Shown: piece by piece, positions 47,416 to 61,092 of the stretch | Layout of the letters: each line of letters starts with the position of its first letter | Position numbering within the stretch: position 1 is the first letter of the stretch | Origin: Pachypanchax playfairii | Taxonomy: Eukaryota > Chordata > Actinopteri > Cyprinodontiformes > Aplocheilidae | Direction of reading: 5' to 3' | Assembly (NCBI GenBank): GCA_006937955.1 | Contig: SSNP01000041.1 | Coordinates: 1,647,887 to 1,711,886 of the forward strand | Length of the DNA: 64,000 nucleotides | Program-made: the position numbers and the translations under genes | Notes under the pieces: model-generated | The model's input: the letters and a program-made list of their open reading frames with translations, nothing else | The model's database searches: none | Told to the model about the DNA's origin: nothing

Positions 47416-47640
47416 CAGTCATGGCCAGAAGTTCTGAGAATGACACAATATTATTTTTCTCAAAGTTTGCTGCTTCTGTGTTTTTAGAACTCTGTTGTTT
47501 CTGTATTGAAGTTTAACTGCAAGTTCTTCTTTTTCAAGATCTCTGTAATTGCTGTCGATCAACTTCAGGGTCAGATCCTGACGGATGCAACACTTTCTTT
47601 TATAATCGATGCTTGGAGTTTTTGTTGTCCACATACATCT
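47416..47640. mobile_element. Tc1-like terminal inverted-repeat fragment
   Basis: TA is followed by CAGTCATGGCCAGAAGTTCT then GAGAATGACACAATATTA. CAGTCATGGCC...AGT after a TA dinucleotide is the usual start of many fish Tc1 elements. The matching right end and a transposase frame were not found. Confidence 0.5.
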
Positions 47641-47975
47641 TGACTATTGGCCTCGAGTTTTCAACTGGATTAAGGTCTGGGCAGTTTACTAGACATGGAT
47701 CCAAAATGTCATTGTTTTATTCCCCGAGTCACTTGGTTATCACTTTGTCCTTATGGTTAAGTGTTTTACATGTCTGGTTACTTAATGAAGGGATTTTTGA
47801 GCATCTAATTCAAACATTCAGTCCTTTTTTATTTAATGCATGTATTTGTTTGTCAAAATACTTAAAGAATTTAACTAGGTATTTTCCATTTGCTAAGCAG
47901 ATATTTCTGCAACGTGTTTGTTTTAGATATATCGTAAAGTCTGTAAAGTTTGTGTTGGGAACTGGGCTGTTATTG

Positions 47976-47981
47976 AATAAA
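47976..47981 (+). terminator. parp12: Candidate parp12 polyadenylation signal
   Basis: AATAAA about 940 bp after the stop. It is the first canonical hexamer on the plus strand that I noticed downstream. Its use is unverified. Confidence 0.3.
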
Positions 47982-48416
47982 GTTTGATTCATTCAAATAT
48001 AAAGCAGAAATCCAAAACCAAAAGTTTCATATACTGTAATATAACTAGAACTGAAAAATGAAGACAGACAGTATGAATTGTATAAAGAGATCACTGTTTA
48101 TTACATAAAAGTCATAATTAGTCTGAAAAAAACAGTTAGTGGGGAAAAAGGGCATCATGGACTGTTGCTAATCTGACAGTAAAAAATGAATCTCCTGTTT
48201 TATATTTACTCATCTCATCTTTGATATTCAAAATTTGATAATCTGAAACTTTAAATGTGACTGTTATGATTTTTGGAGCTTGAAATTTATTTACTGTAGG
48301 AATTTCTATGTTTGTTCTGATCTCAAGTCTCATGTTAATGTGATATTTTGAAATTTCATCTACAGCTCAAAATTTTATTTAATAGATTTTGGACTATATT
48401 AATTTTTTGTTCCTTT

Positions 48417-48858
48417 TAAAGTTACAGTATGTAACAATTAGACCTTGTTGTCAAATCCGAATCCCGCAGTTCATGTAGAAAAAAAAGGTCCGCTCTCAGC
48501 TACTCACCCCCTCCCCTCCCTGATGTTTCTGTTGAGTTACCAGTTCTGATGTTGATCCTCATTTTGTTTCTCTTGTTTTTGTTAAAGTTTTGGGAATGTC
48601 TGAAGGTCTATTTGTTCATCATTGAGTTTTCCTAAGTGTGTTTGAACGCCCCATCACGTGCAGCTCGGCTGCTCAGTTGGAAGGATGTGGTGGTTTCTTA
48701 CTTTTTGCTGCTGCTTGTTGTTGAATTCCAGCTGCTTGTGTTGAAGACTTGGCAGCCTTGCAGACTCACATGTGATTCGTTATGGAACCAGGAAGTCTGG
48801 ATGTGTAAATAATAATTCCGTCATGGACCAGCATTTTTAAAATGAAATGAACCTTTAA
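48417..48858. mobile_element. Second, shorter copy of the TTAA-flanked MITE
   Basis: It is the reverse complement of much of 8,649-9,214. It starts TTAAAGTTACAGTATGTAAC, shares CAGCTCGGCTGCTCAGTTGG and ACTTGGCAGCCTTGCAGACT, and ends ACCTTTAA after a deletion of the other terminal part. The copies have clearly diverged, so both insertions look old. Confidence 0.75.
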
Positions 48859-49554
48859 GCCTTTGTTTATCAATGAATTCACACAGGATTTTCTCCAACA
48901 TCCCCATGTGGCTTTGGGTGACAATAAATAATAAAAACTCTATGATGGGTTAAGAATAAAACTAAAAATATTCTAAAATAACCTAATGGGGGAAAAAACT
49001 AAATCTGTGACAATAAGGAATCTGAAAACTAAAAAAAGAGGTTAAGACCATGGGGGTGGCAATCAGATAACCAAGATCTAGACGAGTGGCAAGAATTAGA
49101 TGAACCTAAACACAAACTGAGTGCAGACACAGATCCACAGGACAAAACATGGCCACAAGATGGAGACAGGACACAAGATTAAACCCCAGTCACAGAGGGA
49201 AGAACAGAACCTGAAGCAGAGGCCCAAGGATCATGGCGTATGTCAGTGAATTCTATCAACTTATATGTGGTCTTATAGAAAAAAGAATGTACAAACAAGA
49301 AAAATGTGTGTAGAGATCAACAATAAGGTGCTGGTGGTGGCAGCGCAGAGTCCTTCAGGTCTGTGTCCTCCACATCCGATGTGCAGCTGGCTTCTGTTCC
49401 ACGCACCTGGTCAAGCAGCCAGCATCCAGGTCCTCTACTGCAGGAGCGTCGGTGTCTATGTGTTATCTCTGTCCAATAGTGGGGTGAATTTTCACTTTTT
49501 CTATCTGAACAATGTTGTTGTCTGTTCAAGATTTGTTTTCCTATCTTCATGTGT

Positions 49555-50345
49555 TTCTGTCTCAGGGTTCAGTGCTTGGACTGATTCTCTTTACACATGA
49601 TGCCACTTGATAAAATTATAAGTTTTCATTGTTGTGTTGATGATACTCAGATTTGATGAATCAATTCAGTTACTCAGATTACAAGTTTGTCTTAAAGACA
49701 AAATCTTGAATTTTCTGTTTTTAAACTCAGAGTTTGTGGTTTTTGGATCTGAGAACTTTAGGAACAAACTGTGTCAGTCATTTACTTTGGATGACATTAA
49801 CAACAATGTAAAGAACCTGGTTGTATCTTTGACCAGGACATGTCCTTTAAAACATGTTACCATGACGACCTTCTTCTGCCTGCGTAACGTTGCTAAAATT
49901 AGGAGTGTTCTGACGATGCAAAAACATTAGTCTGTGTATTTATTACTTCTAGACTTGTAATTCTTTATTATCAGGATGTTCTAATAGTTCTGTTAAAGAC
50001 CTCCAGCTGATCCAAAATGCTGCTGCCAGAGTTCTGATGAGGAGAGATCATATTTCTCCTGTTTTAGCATCACTTCATTGGCTACCTGTAAAATCCAGAA
50101 TAAAGTTTAAAATGTTTCTTTTCACATATAAAGATCTAAACAACCAGGATCCATCTTATATTAAAGATCTTATTGTTCCAGATGTTCCTAACAGAACACA
50201 CCACTCTCAGACTGTAGCTCTGGTTCTGGTTCCAGCCTGCTGTGGTTACAATAATTGAATCTGGTGTATTGGACATCTCCTTTCTGTGAAGTACTTTGAA
50301 ATGACTTATGAGCTGGTACTTTATAAATAAAACTAAATTAAATTG
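49555..50345 (+). mobile_element. L2-clade LINE fragment, 3' end
   Basis: Broken frames give QGSVLGLILFTHDA and SFHCCVDDTQI (from the usual GSVLGP.LF and YADDTQ), later LQLIQNAAARVL-like text and then DHISPVLASLHWLPVKSRIK. The element closes with ATGACTTATGAGCTGGTACT-type tail and AATAAAACTAAATTAAATTG. The catalytic YADD is VDD and the frame is interrupted, so it is inactive. Confidence 0.75.
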
Positions 50346-51421
50346 AATTACATTGCCTTACAGGCAGGTGTTTTCCTAGTGATCATGATTGTGTGAGGTG
50401 TTCATGACTGAGTCTCATGTTGGATTCTACAGCTGGAAACATGCACGTGTCCCTCCTTCCTTCACACGACAAGCTAGACGTGTCTACCTTGACGTGTCAC
50501 TTGTCTCCTGCAGTTTCCCAAAATGTACAAGTCACAGAAACCTTCAGTAGACATCAGTGTCTCCAGCACACCTTGTACTTAAAGCCAAGATGGCCAATTT
50601 TATTAGTCTCTAAAATGCCTTTTTCAGATGATGAAGGGAATATATTTATAAAACATCTCTGAGCTTCTATCAGTTGGGCTTGGATTAGATTAGAATCTGG
50701 TCTGAGATTAAAGCCTCGGCTCCTGTGACGGGTCACACGGCGATGAACCAAACTGGAGGCTTCATTTCTTTGGCTTTTGTTCACATTACAGGAATTTCGT
50801 TTGCAGCAGTGACAACCCCCAAACAAAACCTCCTACGGCCCCGCCCACCAGGGTCATTACCCTGTTGTGAGACACGCTGTTGTCAAACTCCAGGTACAAA
50901 CATTGAAAAAAGGAACAAAAGAAAAAGACGATCAGAGGCTGAACTTCCATTTCCTCCATCGAAGCTGCTGACAGTTCAGATAAGAGACCGGTGTTCGCTC
51001 TGACTAAAGTTTAAACATGACATGGAGAACCCTTTTCTGAACGGGAACTGAACCGATGGCCTGCAGCCTCACACTCCTCACATGAGGAGGAGAGTTTTAT
51101 CAGCTATGAGACAGATGATGAGTCAGTCAGTCAAACTGCAGCAGCTCCTTCTTACTTCACTGCACTGCAGCTGGCAGATCCACGTAGGGTTCACAATCCT
51201 GCCCAGGTTCTAAGATAACACACTCACACACTCATATCACACACAGCCTATAAGTCTGTACTGTTTTACTGCCACCCCTCACCTCAGGGTGGAGTGGGGG
51301 GGCAGGTCTTCATCCACAGCAGAGGACAAATTCAGATTCTGGGGTCAAAGACTCTGGAAGTCCCACATTGAGTGTTAAATGTTATGTTAAAGTCTGAGGG
51401 AGACTTACAGAGTCCTGCTGT

Positions 51422-51427
51422 TTTATT
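51422..51427 (-). terminator. large1: Candidate large1 polyadenylation signal
   Basis: AATAAA on the minus strand 92 bp after the stop. A much longer 3' UTR using a later signal is possible. Confidence 0.25.
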
Positions 51428-51518
51428 TTTTTTCAGACCCCCTCCCCCCTTGTTTTCCCAGATTGTGGAGACTAATAATAGCAGTTCAGGTCCTGGGAGG
51501 GAGGGTCTGCACTGGTAG

Positions 51519-51716
51519 CTAGCTGTTGTTGTCTGCTGTCATGTACTTAAGGGCAGCGAAGCCGTAGCGACGCGACATGTTCTGCTGGAACTCCTCCTTC
51601 AGGGTCTTAAGGCAGACACGGTACTGCTTGTTGGAGCGGAACTTGGTGATGTCAAAGCTGGGCGCGTGGGGCATGTGGATCATGTAGGCATTGGGTAGCA
51701 CGACGAATTCATACTC
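51519..51716 (-). CDS. large1: large1 terminal exon and stop
   Basis: EYEFVVLPNAYMIHMPHAPS, then RSNKQYRVCLKTLKEEFQQN and ALKYMTADNNS, followed by TAG at 51,519-51,521. Confidence 0.97.
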   Translation of the reverse strand, partial: EYEFVVLPNAYMIHMPHAPSFDITKFRSNKQYRVCLKTLKEEFQQNMSRRYGFAALKYMTADNNS

Positions 51717-54700
51717 CTGCAGACAGAGGAGACAGAGGGGTGCAGTCATTCAGCTGACACATCTGGATTCGTATCCAAGAGCTTTCAGTAACGAGGTGCT
51801 GCTCGAGAAAGGATGGAACATGATTCCAACATGAAAAGTTTAGAAATGTTGAGATAGTTTCTGTCCAGCTGAGCTTCACGAGTTAACACTAAATATGGCT
51901 TCATATAAACCATCTACATGTATGTTACATGTATGCTAGATCTTGTTTCAACCATCTCTTTAATGGATGGATATGTGCCAAAAAGTAAATCTTTATTTAA
52001 TAAACCTGATCTTGATCCAGGATCATGGATCTGTTTCCAATCTACCCTTCATTTAAAATATTCTACAAATATAACGATCTGTTTGGACTAGATTTAAAAT
52101 GCACAAGACAACAACAAGACTGGTTAAAAGATGTTTTATTATGAATATAACAGGATTGAATGTAATTCTGATTGACACAGTTCTGAAAAAAACTTTCCCC
52201 AATTAATGCATGAGTCTCTAAAAAGTGTGTTACCTGTGCGTCCAGCTCCATGATGTGAGCCACCTTGTTCCAACCAAAGCCCACAAAGCGACGATCATAC
52301 TCGGGACAATCCCTCCTCACCATCACGTAGGGCTCAAAGTCAGCCTCCCACTGCACTCTGTAGGGTGTGGTGGCTGTCCGCCACTTTGCAAAGTTAGTTG
52401 GTGCATGGCCTTTCGTCCACACGTGGTACCTGCCAGAATGAGTTGGGGGGGTTAGACACTTCCACATGCTGCCTTCATGTAGGGAAGTGCACACATTTAC
52501 CAAATCCAAACATTAAATGTTTAAAAACACTAAAAAAGTTCATTTAATCCAACAATGACAGATCTAAAAATTCACAATCTTTTGGCTTTGGGCTGAAATA
52601 AAATATGCTGACTTTAACACTATCTTTATCTTTACAAATATATTACAAGATAAAATGCTGCTGGCTGGATAGCCAAACATCAGGATTATATCTGGGAATC
52701 CCAACATGAAGCAGATTGAAACTACTCAGATAAACAGATTATGTTCAAATGACGAAGCAACTTTCTCTGATTGGATTCAACACTAACTTCTGACTGATTA
52801 GGACATAAAAGTAGTGGTAGAGTACAGACAATGTGTACCTAAAGGTGAAGAGTGTGCCCATGTCCAGCTGAGAAAGCAGCTCAGCTTTAGATTTTGGGAA
52901 GGAGAGGCGATATCTCAGCGTCTCAAAGGCTGGAACTACAAGGGCCTTCTTGGTGTTAGACATGTCCAACTGAACAACGGACTTCCTGTAAGTGCAGAAA
53001 ACGTTATTATCAGTAAAGTGTTAGTAAATGAAGGAATAAATGTTTTAATTAAGACCTCTTACCTCAGATACTCATAGAGGCCGTACATGGGCAGAAAGTC
53101 AATATCTGACAGGAACATGTAGGGTGTGCTGACTTGCTGCATGGCCACATTTCGCAGCAGGTTTACTGGGTAAAACTGTCCCTCTTTGTAGACTATATGA
53201 TAACCTACATTCCATCGGCTCATGAGCACTTCGGATCCCTGAGAATAGCGTAGGAACTGCTGGGCTTCAGCATCCGACAGGTACAGGGCCAAGCTAATGG
53301 GACCCTCCCAGTGCTTACAGATGGCCTCCAACATCTGGAGCCTAGGAGACAGAGACAACAGGTGTTAATGACACCATCAAACACGCACTGCTGCACCAGC
53401 GTAAGCACAGATAAGCTATAATATAATTACATCCTGCCTAAAGTAGAGCCGGTCCCTCTTTTTAGATACACTCAAAAAAGTGAATCAGGGCAGTTGTTGA
53501 GTTCACATAATTTATTTTAAAATAATTTTAAAAAATAATTTTTAAGTAAACTTGATGTAGTTATGTATCACATTTTCCCCATATTCCCTCAGCTGCCTCA
53601 AACAACTACAGAACAAGGGTGACCATAGCCTAATGGGACGGGAGATCACCTCTCGTTCAGAGGACGGGGGTTTGATCCCCGGTGCCAGCAGGCTACATGT
53701 TGAAGTTTCCTTGGACAAGAAACTGAACCCGTAACTGCCCTGGGGTGGCCGTAGACTATCAGGAAAGAGGTTGTCCTCTGATTGGGGGACCAGAGCTCGA
53801 TCCTGAGTCTGGGCGGCTGCCCTCTGCTCCTCGCCTTGCGGTGAGGCTGGATTAAACGCTAAAGTGAATTTCCCCAAGAGGGATTAATAAACTATATATT
53901 ATGATTATTATTTATAAATATGATGAAAAAATGTTGAGTTAAAAACACTTGGTATTTAATTGTTGATTTAGCATAATTTTGTTATGATAGGTGCAAACAT
54001 GTTGAACCTTAAAATATACATGATTATTCAAACTAACATACACAATTAAGATGAGTTCAACTTATATTTCTTTAGTTAATTGAACATGATATCATGCAGT
54101 TACAATAACATATATACAGTATATTTTAAGCTAGTTGTCATATTAAATGATTCTTCTTTGTCAGGAGTCTGTTTTGTGTGTTTTGTGTTTATTTAATTTG
54201 ACTTTTCACCACTTTCAGTTTCTCCCAGTTCTCTCTCCCCCTCCCTCTGGTGTTCTATTCACCTCTGTTTGGCTGCAGGTCATCAGGTGGCAGACATCTG
54301 CAATCAGGCTCTCCTACCAGCAGACACACCTGTGTTCACTCAGACTGCAATCACACCTGACAGCTTAAGAAGCAGAGCTGAACAAGCATTCAACACCAGA
54401 CTGTTGTACCTACCGTAGCAACATCATGACACATCTTGCTTTCAAATTAACAGGATTGAATTATGTGGAACTTGTTGAAATAAAAAAAAAAAACGACGTT
54501 GAGTCAAGGAATTTTATTTTTAAGTGTACTCTGAGCCTTTAGGAGATTGAAATGTGAAATATGAATATCTGTTATGGTATTTGTAAAAGTATCTGTTAGT
54601 CAGAGGTCCTTTAAGTCTTTGATGCTGTGAGCTGGGGCCTCTGTGGACAAAGGAGACAGACAAATGGACAGATTGACAGAGTAGACGACTGTAAACACAG

Positions 54701-57700
54701 CTTTTCTCAGAGAGGTGGTTGACCTTTCATTCATTCATTCATGTACAAAAATCATATTAATCTGTTGTTTGTTGGAAATTACCTAAATTATTTATAAGCA
54801 TAGTTTTAGATTGGATGAAATGTTTGTTTGTCCAGGCGTTTGTGATAAAATGTCTCTTTTTGAATGAATCTGTTGGGACTTTGTGGAAGCAGCTGAGTCC
54901 TGCAGCCGTTTCATACCATCACAGTTTAACTACTAGAATACCGAGTCCCACCGCAGTAACAGCTTTTTGTTAAGATATTAAATATTTAATCACTCAGCCT
55001 TGGAGTTAATATGCAGCTGGGATGGTGACATTTGGGTTATATTCATTACTCAGGCACAGTGAGAGATCTGGTTTGTCTACATAGAGCTTTGATCAGACAC
55101 ACTTGCATCTTCTGGGAAGTGATGACTGTGGAGAAAGTAAAAAAAAAAAAAATCCTAATAATTCTAAATAATTAGATTGTTGACTAATCAAACCCTTTCT
55201 TGTCGGTCATTAGGACATTTCCTGTTCCAACATTTTACCTAAAAGAGGGTCTTTTTTTAATAAAACGACAGGGAGCAGAGCCTCCGATCAGGCTGACGTC
55301 CCTCGTTATGTAAATGTGGTGGTTCCACACAAACGCCACTCTGTGTTGGTGTGTCATCTGCCCTCTAGTTTCCTCACAGCTGACTGCTTCAGGTAGAATG
55401 TGTCTTTAGTTTGAGTTCATCAGTCGGTCAGTCCATCAGTCCACCAAATGTCTTTTTAAATCCCATTTGAAAACAACTAACATTGAGCAAAGTGCAGTGA
55501 ATAAAAATGTAAACAGATAATTAAAAACAGGACAAAATAAAAGACACTGACAACAGACTGCAGGTCTGCTTGTAGTTCTTAGAGTTTCTAAAAGTAGAAT
55601 GGGAGGAAGAGCTTTTCGTTATCAGGCTCCTCTCCTGTAGAACCAGCTTCCACTTTTTATCTGAGGCAGACACTCTATTTTTAAGACTCTGCTTCAAACT
55701 TTTCTTTGTGATCCGTCCTATAGTTAATGTTAGCTTGTGTTATGCTGATCCATCCCTTTAGTTATGCTGCTATTGTCAGGTTCTGGGGTTTTGTTTGTTT
55801 TATTTCATGCTGTAGCTTTTGGTTTTTCATTAGTGGTGTTTTTCCAGTCATCTGTGAGTTCTCCCTACCTCTGTGATCACTCTCTGTCTTATGTGAGTTT
55901 AGCCTTGTCTCTTATTCAGTTCTCCTCCCGTGTCTGAGTTCATGTTTGCTGTTATTGTCACTGTTGTGTAGTTCTGGGTTTTCTTTTATTTTGGTAACGT
56001 TATGACTTACTGTTCTCCCGCATTGTGTCTTAGGTTCCTTGATTGTCTGTTGTAATTTCCTGTTCCTCTCTTCCACTCCCAGGTGTTTCTTGTTTCTGTG
56101 ATTAGTTCCTGTGTTTGTTTCTCTCCATGTCCTCAAATGTTTTGAGTTTTGTAATCAGTTAGGTAAGTCAGTGTCGGTTTGTTCTTAGTCGTTCCTAGTC
56201 TTTTAGTTCCTAGTCTTAGCTCTTAGTTCATTACCCTCAGTCTCATCTCAGTCATAATCCTTGTCTCAGTCCTTAGTCCTTCGTCTTAGCCTTCTCTTAG
56301 CTCTCAGTCTCAGTTCTAGTTCTCGTTCCTAGTCTCAGCTCTCAGTCTTGTTCCCCGTCTCAGATCATCTCATTTGGATTATGGTTTTTCTTCCCCTGTG
56401 GATTACTTTTGTTGTTGTTTTTCATCTCTGGACTCATTCATCGGTTTTCACCTCATGTAAGTTTTTGTTGCTGCCACGTCAGCATTTTACTTTCTTTATT
56501 AAAATCTTCCGTTGTGCCTAAATACCCTTTCAGTTTTTTTTTCTCCACACCCTCACTGCACCTGGGTCCAACATTGCAACCTCTATAGTCTCAGACTGCT
56601 GGAGGACATACTGACCACATTTCTTCACTCTGCTGTCTCTCTTTACTCTCTATGTTTGTATTCATTATTATTGCTGCTGTTAAATTTATCTCTATTTATT
56701 TTTCCAAAGAAATGACGAGTTGCTCAAAGTCATCAGTATTTGTCTGGGTCTCTTTCCTCTCAGACCCCAGTGGGTCCAGGCAGACTTCGTCCTGGTTCTG
56801 GTTATCTGGCACATTATAAATAAAAATTAATTGAATTGAATTAAGATTTGTTATTACGTTCCTCTGTGCCTCTACATGGTGTTCACATACCACTGACAAT
56901 CATTCTGCTGCTTCTTCATGGACTCCAGCACACTGTGACTCATAGTCAGGGGTACACATAATATTTTTGGCCTGGTTCTCAGAAGAGAACCTAGGGTTGT
57001 TGCTTGGTCCTCACATTTTTCAATGTGTCTCACTGTGTCTCTTCTGAGCTCCTCTGCTTTGTTTTTGCTTTCATAAAGCTTCAAATTCAGTCTGTTTACT
57101 TTACCTGGTTCTATATTTGTTTCAATAAAAATCCTTTAATTGTTGAAAAAATCAAGAGAAACCAGTAAAATATAAAAATACTGGTTAAAAAAAAAACCTT
57201 CAGAGTTCAGGTTGGATTGTTTACAGGTTTGATTGTTCACTTTAATCTACATTTAACAGTTTGGTGTTGAAATTTATTGGTCAGTTGTTGGAGCTTCTGT
57301 CATTTACTGTAACTGTTTTTTGTTTTGAAATGATGAGGATGTTTGTAATGTGATGCAGTCAGATAAAAAGATACAGTGGACAGTTATGGGGCATTGACTG
57401 CATATCCCATAGTGCTTTGCGCGCATTCAAAATGGCGCGGATCACAGACAAATACGCTGATACTGTTGATTAAAACAGGTGGTTTTCTGTATTTTATAGC
57501 ACAAAAAGGTAGTTATACAAGTCTGGGCCACGATGGTCTATTTGTCTTATTCAGTGAATTTTTTCAGTTTTGACGCGATGCAGAATCCTGCAGTCAGCTG
57601 CACTGATCTGACTGACTGAAAATCCGTCACACTGACAAACTGATACAGAGAGACAGAGAGAGACGCAGCATCAGCTGATCAGCTGGAACTTCGGCGCTCT

Positions 57701-60700
57701 GGCTGAGAAACATATCAGTCAAACAAAAGAAGTTCTTCATTTTTTTGACAATGAAACCCGCCTCTGATTAACCTAAAAATTTACGCAGCTCAGCCAAACC
57801 AATGTTAAGTACGCAAACGCTTGTTGCAACTTTTCATCTGGTGCAAATTTTATATTTTGACAGTGTGTGCGGACCTGCGGACCACTTATGTGCACCCCTG
57901 GTCATAGTACTTCATTACTTGATGAAACGTCAAAGTTAGTGTTGGGTGTAAAGATTACAGTACTCTTGTTACTTTTATCAAGACGTGTAACTTAACATAT
58001 TAGTTTTGTGCCTTACGTAACCAGTTACTTTAAGAAATTCAATAAGGAAAGGAAAATTCCGACTGCGGCCTGCTTTTTGTCAGACCCTGCGGATGTATCA
58101 GCGGAGCTGAAGCGCTGTGATACGTCTGTGCCCTGTTCCTCACCATATGTGGATGTGTGTGTGTGAGAGAGAGATTTTTGGTAATGGATTATATTCCCTG
58201 GAACTGTAACGGACAGAATGAGACCAATATCTTGCTGGAAATTATGTTTTACATGTAGAAAGCCGTCAAAGGTAGAAACAGTTAACTCTTGAAGTCTTTG
58301 CTTTTCTGTAAAAAGGCTTTATTATTATTGCTGTGGTTGTTGCATGTCAAAATGGAGTATATCATTGGAAAGAGGAGAATTAATATATATAGACTGTCAG
58401 GGCGCCTTCATGGCTGTAAATGACTTGTTTACTGGGACCGGCTGCAAACTGGCTTTTCATTTTTGGTAACACAGAAGTACTCTAACGCATTATTTTTATG
58501 AATAGACAACACTGTAACGCAACTGATTACTTTTAATGATGGTAACGTTGTAACGTAACTAACTACTTTCCAAAGTAACGATACCCAACATTGGTCAAAG
58601 TGTAAAACTGTACCTGTCCATAGACAGCTGGGCAACAAGTGTCACATCGGTGTTGTCAGAGCGGGGCTCGTACTCATAGTGGAGGAAGTAAAGATGCGTT
58701 CTGTGGACGGTGAATCTCTCTCGGCGAAACTCGTAGCATGGATCATCTTCATCAAGCTCTGACAAAGTCTTCTGCAGCTGCAGGTGCAAAGCAGAACATA
58801 AACGATCATAAACTGAGACCTTGTTCTCATGACATACGGTCATACAGGACTGGATTTGGATGTTCCTCCCTGCAAATCTCACAACCGGAATTCATGCTAT
58901 CTCATTTTCAGGTCCTAAACTCAGTAATTGTTTTCACTAACCTCAAATCAAAAATGAATCACATTTTATTTATACATCGCCGAACAGCAAAAATAAATTA
59001 GGTTAAACAGTGAAAAATACAGAGAAGCAGTCAAATCCACTAAAAATAACTAAAAACTGTCAGGACTTGGGGTTTTGGTTGTGTTATTATGTTCTGTGCT
59101 CTGGGGTGTTTGGGTATCTATGATTTCTTGTTGTAATTCTAGTCCAGAGCTTATCTGTGATTTGTGTTGATTTCTCAGTTCCTCATGTTCCCACGTCTAG
59201 TCTGTTGTCTTGTCTGATTTCCCTGTATTTAGGTTCAGCTTTTCTTTTGTCCTGGTACTTGTTTCCTGTTTTGCCTTTATTTTGGTATTGTCTTCCTCTT
59301 CCGGTTTCCCGCTGTGCATCTTAGGTTCCTTGATTGTTTCATTAGTCCTCAGTGTTTTCAGCTTCTGTTGGTTCCAGGTGTTTCTAGTTAGCTCATTAGT
59401 TTGGTTAGTATTTAAGTAGCAGAATTGTGTGTGTTCTTTGTGAGTTCGCTTTATGTTCCCATGAGACCGTCCCTGGACTTTGCTGGTTGTATGTTCTGGT
59501 TTTCTTTTCATCCCATCGCCACTTCTCCTGTAAGTCTGTTGTTTTTTTCTTATTAAATCAGTTAAACTGCAGGTTTTGTTGTTGAGTCTCTCTCCTGCAC
59601 TTGGGTCCACATCCACAACTGATAAGAATCATAACAAAAACAGTTTCCAACTGACACGACACTCAACACTGAAAGCTCATTTAAACAAGTGTTTCAATCT
59701 GGCCTTAAACAAGGAGAGACTTGGGATTGAACATAGCTCGATAGAACTCCAGAGCTGTTCTCATTTACCTGTTCCAAGTACCTGACAGGCAGTAACAAAC
59801 AGGGACTTCCCTCTGACATCACTCCCTCCTGGGTTTCCTCATCAAAATCACTGTGTCCCGTGACGCTCTGCCAGAAACAAACCTGTTCTTTTCTGTAGCA
59901 CAGTGACTGGAGTGAATCCGGTACCGATCAAAGAACCATCTGCTCTGTGTTACCAAATATTTTCAAACATCTTCCTGTGTGGCGCCCTGCGCGTTCAAGT
60001 CCAACCAGAACTCAGACGTTACAAAATTATTTTGAATTTGAACTGATGGTGTTTTTTTTCTAACAGCACTGCTGGTTCTGCTGCAGTTTTCTTACTGTCT
60101 CCAGTCCGTGCTGCTCAGAATGGAGAATCTGCTGGTTCTATAGAAAATGTTTGATGTTTTCCAGTTGACCTGATATTTCTATAAAGTCCCTTGAAATGAC
60201 TTTTATTATAAACTGGCGCTTTATACATAAAAATAAACTGAACTAAATCCTTTAGTTAGACAAAATTTTTAAGGATGTTTCTGCCTGAATCTGCTCCAAC
60301 ATACCACTGACCCAAAACTGTAAAATCCTTTAGAAGTCAAACAGACAGCGAAGCTGTTTGGACTGGGTGTGTCTCAGAAGCAGTTTTCTATTCGGTTCTG
60401 CTTGATTAGCTGCTGAAACGTTTCAGTACAATCTCAAGTGTTACTGTGACTGATGATAAGAAAGTGTTTAAAGAGCAAAAAAAAAAACTATCAGCTCCAG
60501 AGTGAAAGGAGGACAGTTTCTCTCTGCTGTTTACATTTAGGTTGAAAGGAAGTACTTTAGATGAATAGTAACCTCACTGAAGCTGAACTGAGCACATCAT
60601 TGTCCTCTGGGGAATAACTGAGAACGTGTTGTTTCTCTTCTGAGTGGTGGGAGTCACACTGCGACTCTGAAGGAACCAAACCTCACTGACTGATGACAAG

Positions 60701-61058
60701 ATTTAAACTGTCACTCCAACGTTTCAATTAATCGTAAATAATAATTCAGTGAGTTATTAAACACCAGTTGGTAAAACGTTTCTATTTAAAGAAGCACGAG
60801 CTGGAGACAGAAGGAAACCTGCAGCAGAACCAGAACCAGGATGAGTGTTACGCCTTGTTCACACCAGACGCATGTTTCTCTACGCCGGTCCACAAGCAGA
60901 AAATAATTGAAGAGAGCTTGTTTTAGTTATTCCTGCTTTTAATTTGACATCATTCATCTTGTCTCCAACTCCTCTCTCTCTCTCTCTTTCCCTGTTTGTG
61001 TTTAGACACCCAACCCCCCCCCCCCCCCCCCCCCAACGTTGTTAGCACACTCCGTTGC

Positions 61059-61092
<34 letters not shown>

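Larger units (their letters stand above)
47038..51518. other. Convergent parp12/large1 intergenic region
   Basis: 4.5 kb between two stop codons facing each other. It holds both 3' UTRs and at least three mobile-element remnants (Tc1-like end, TTAA MITE, L2-like LINE). No further gene was seen. Confidence 0.75.
53342..58613 (-). other. large1 intron rich in insertions
   Basis: 5.3 kb containing a SINE, L2 tails, a long T-rich repeat and two complete nonautonomous hAT elements side by side, all listed separately. No coding exon was missed by phase accounting. Confidence 0.85.

Noticed and set aside
53655..53690. Possible tRNA gene (GGTTTGATCCCCGG-like box)
   Set aside because: Part of a tRNA-derived SINE whose body and tail follow directly.
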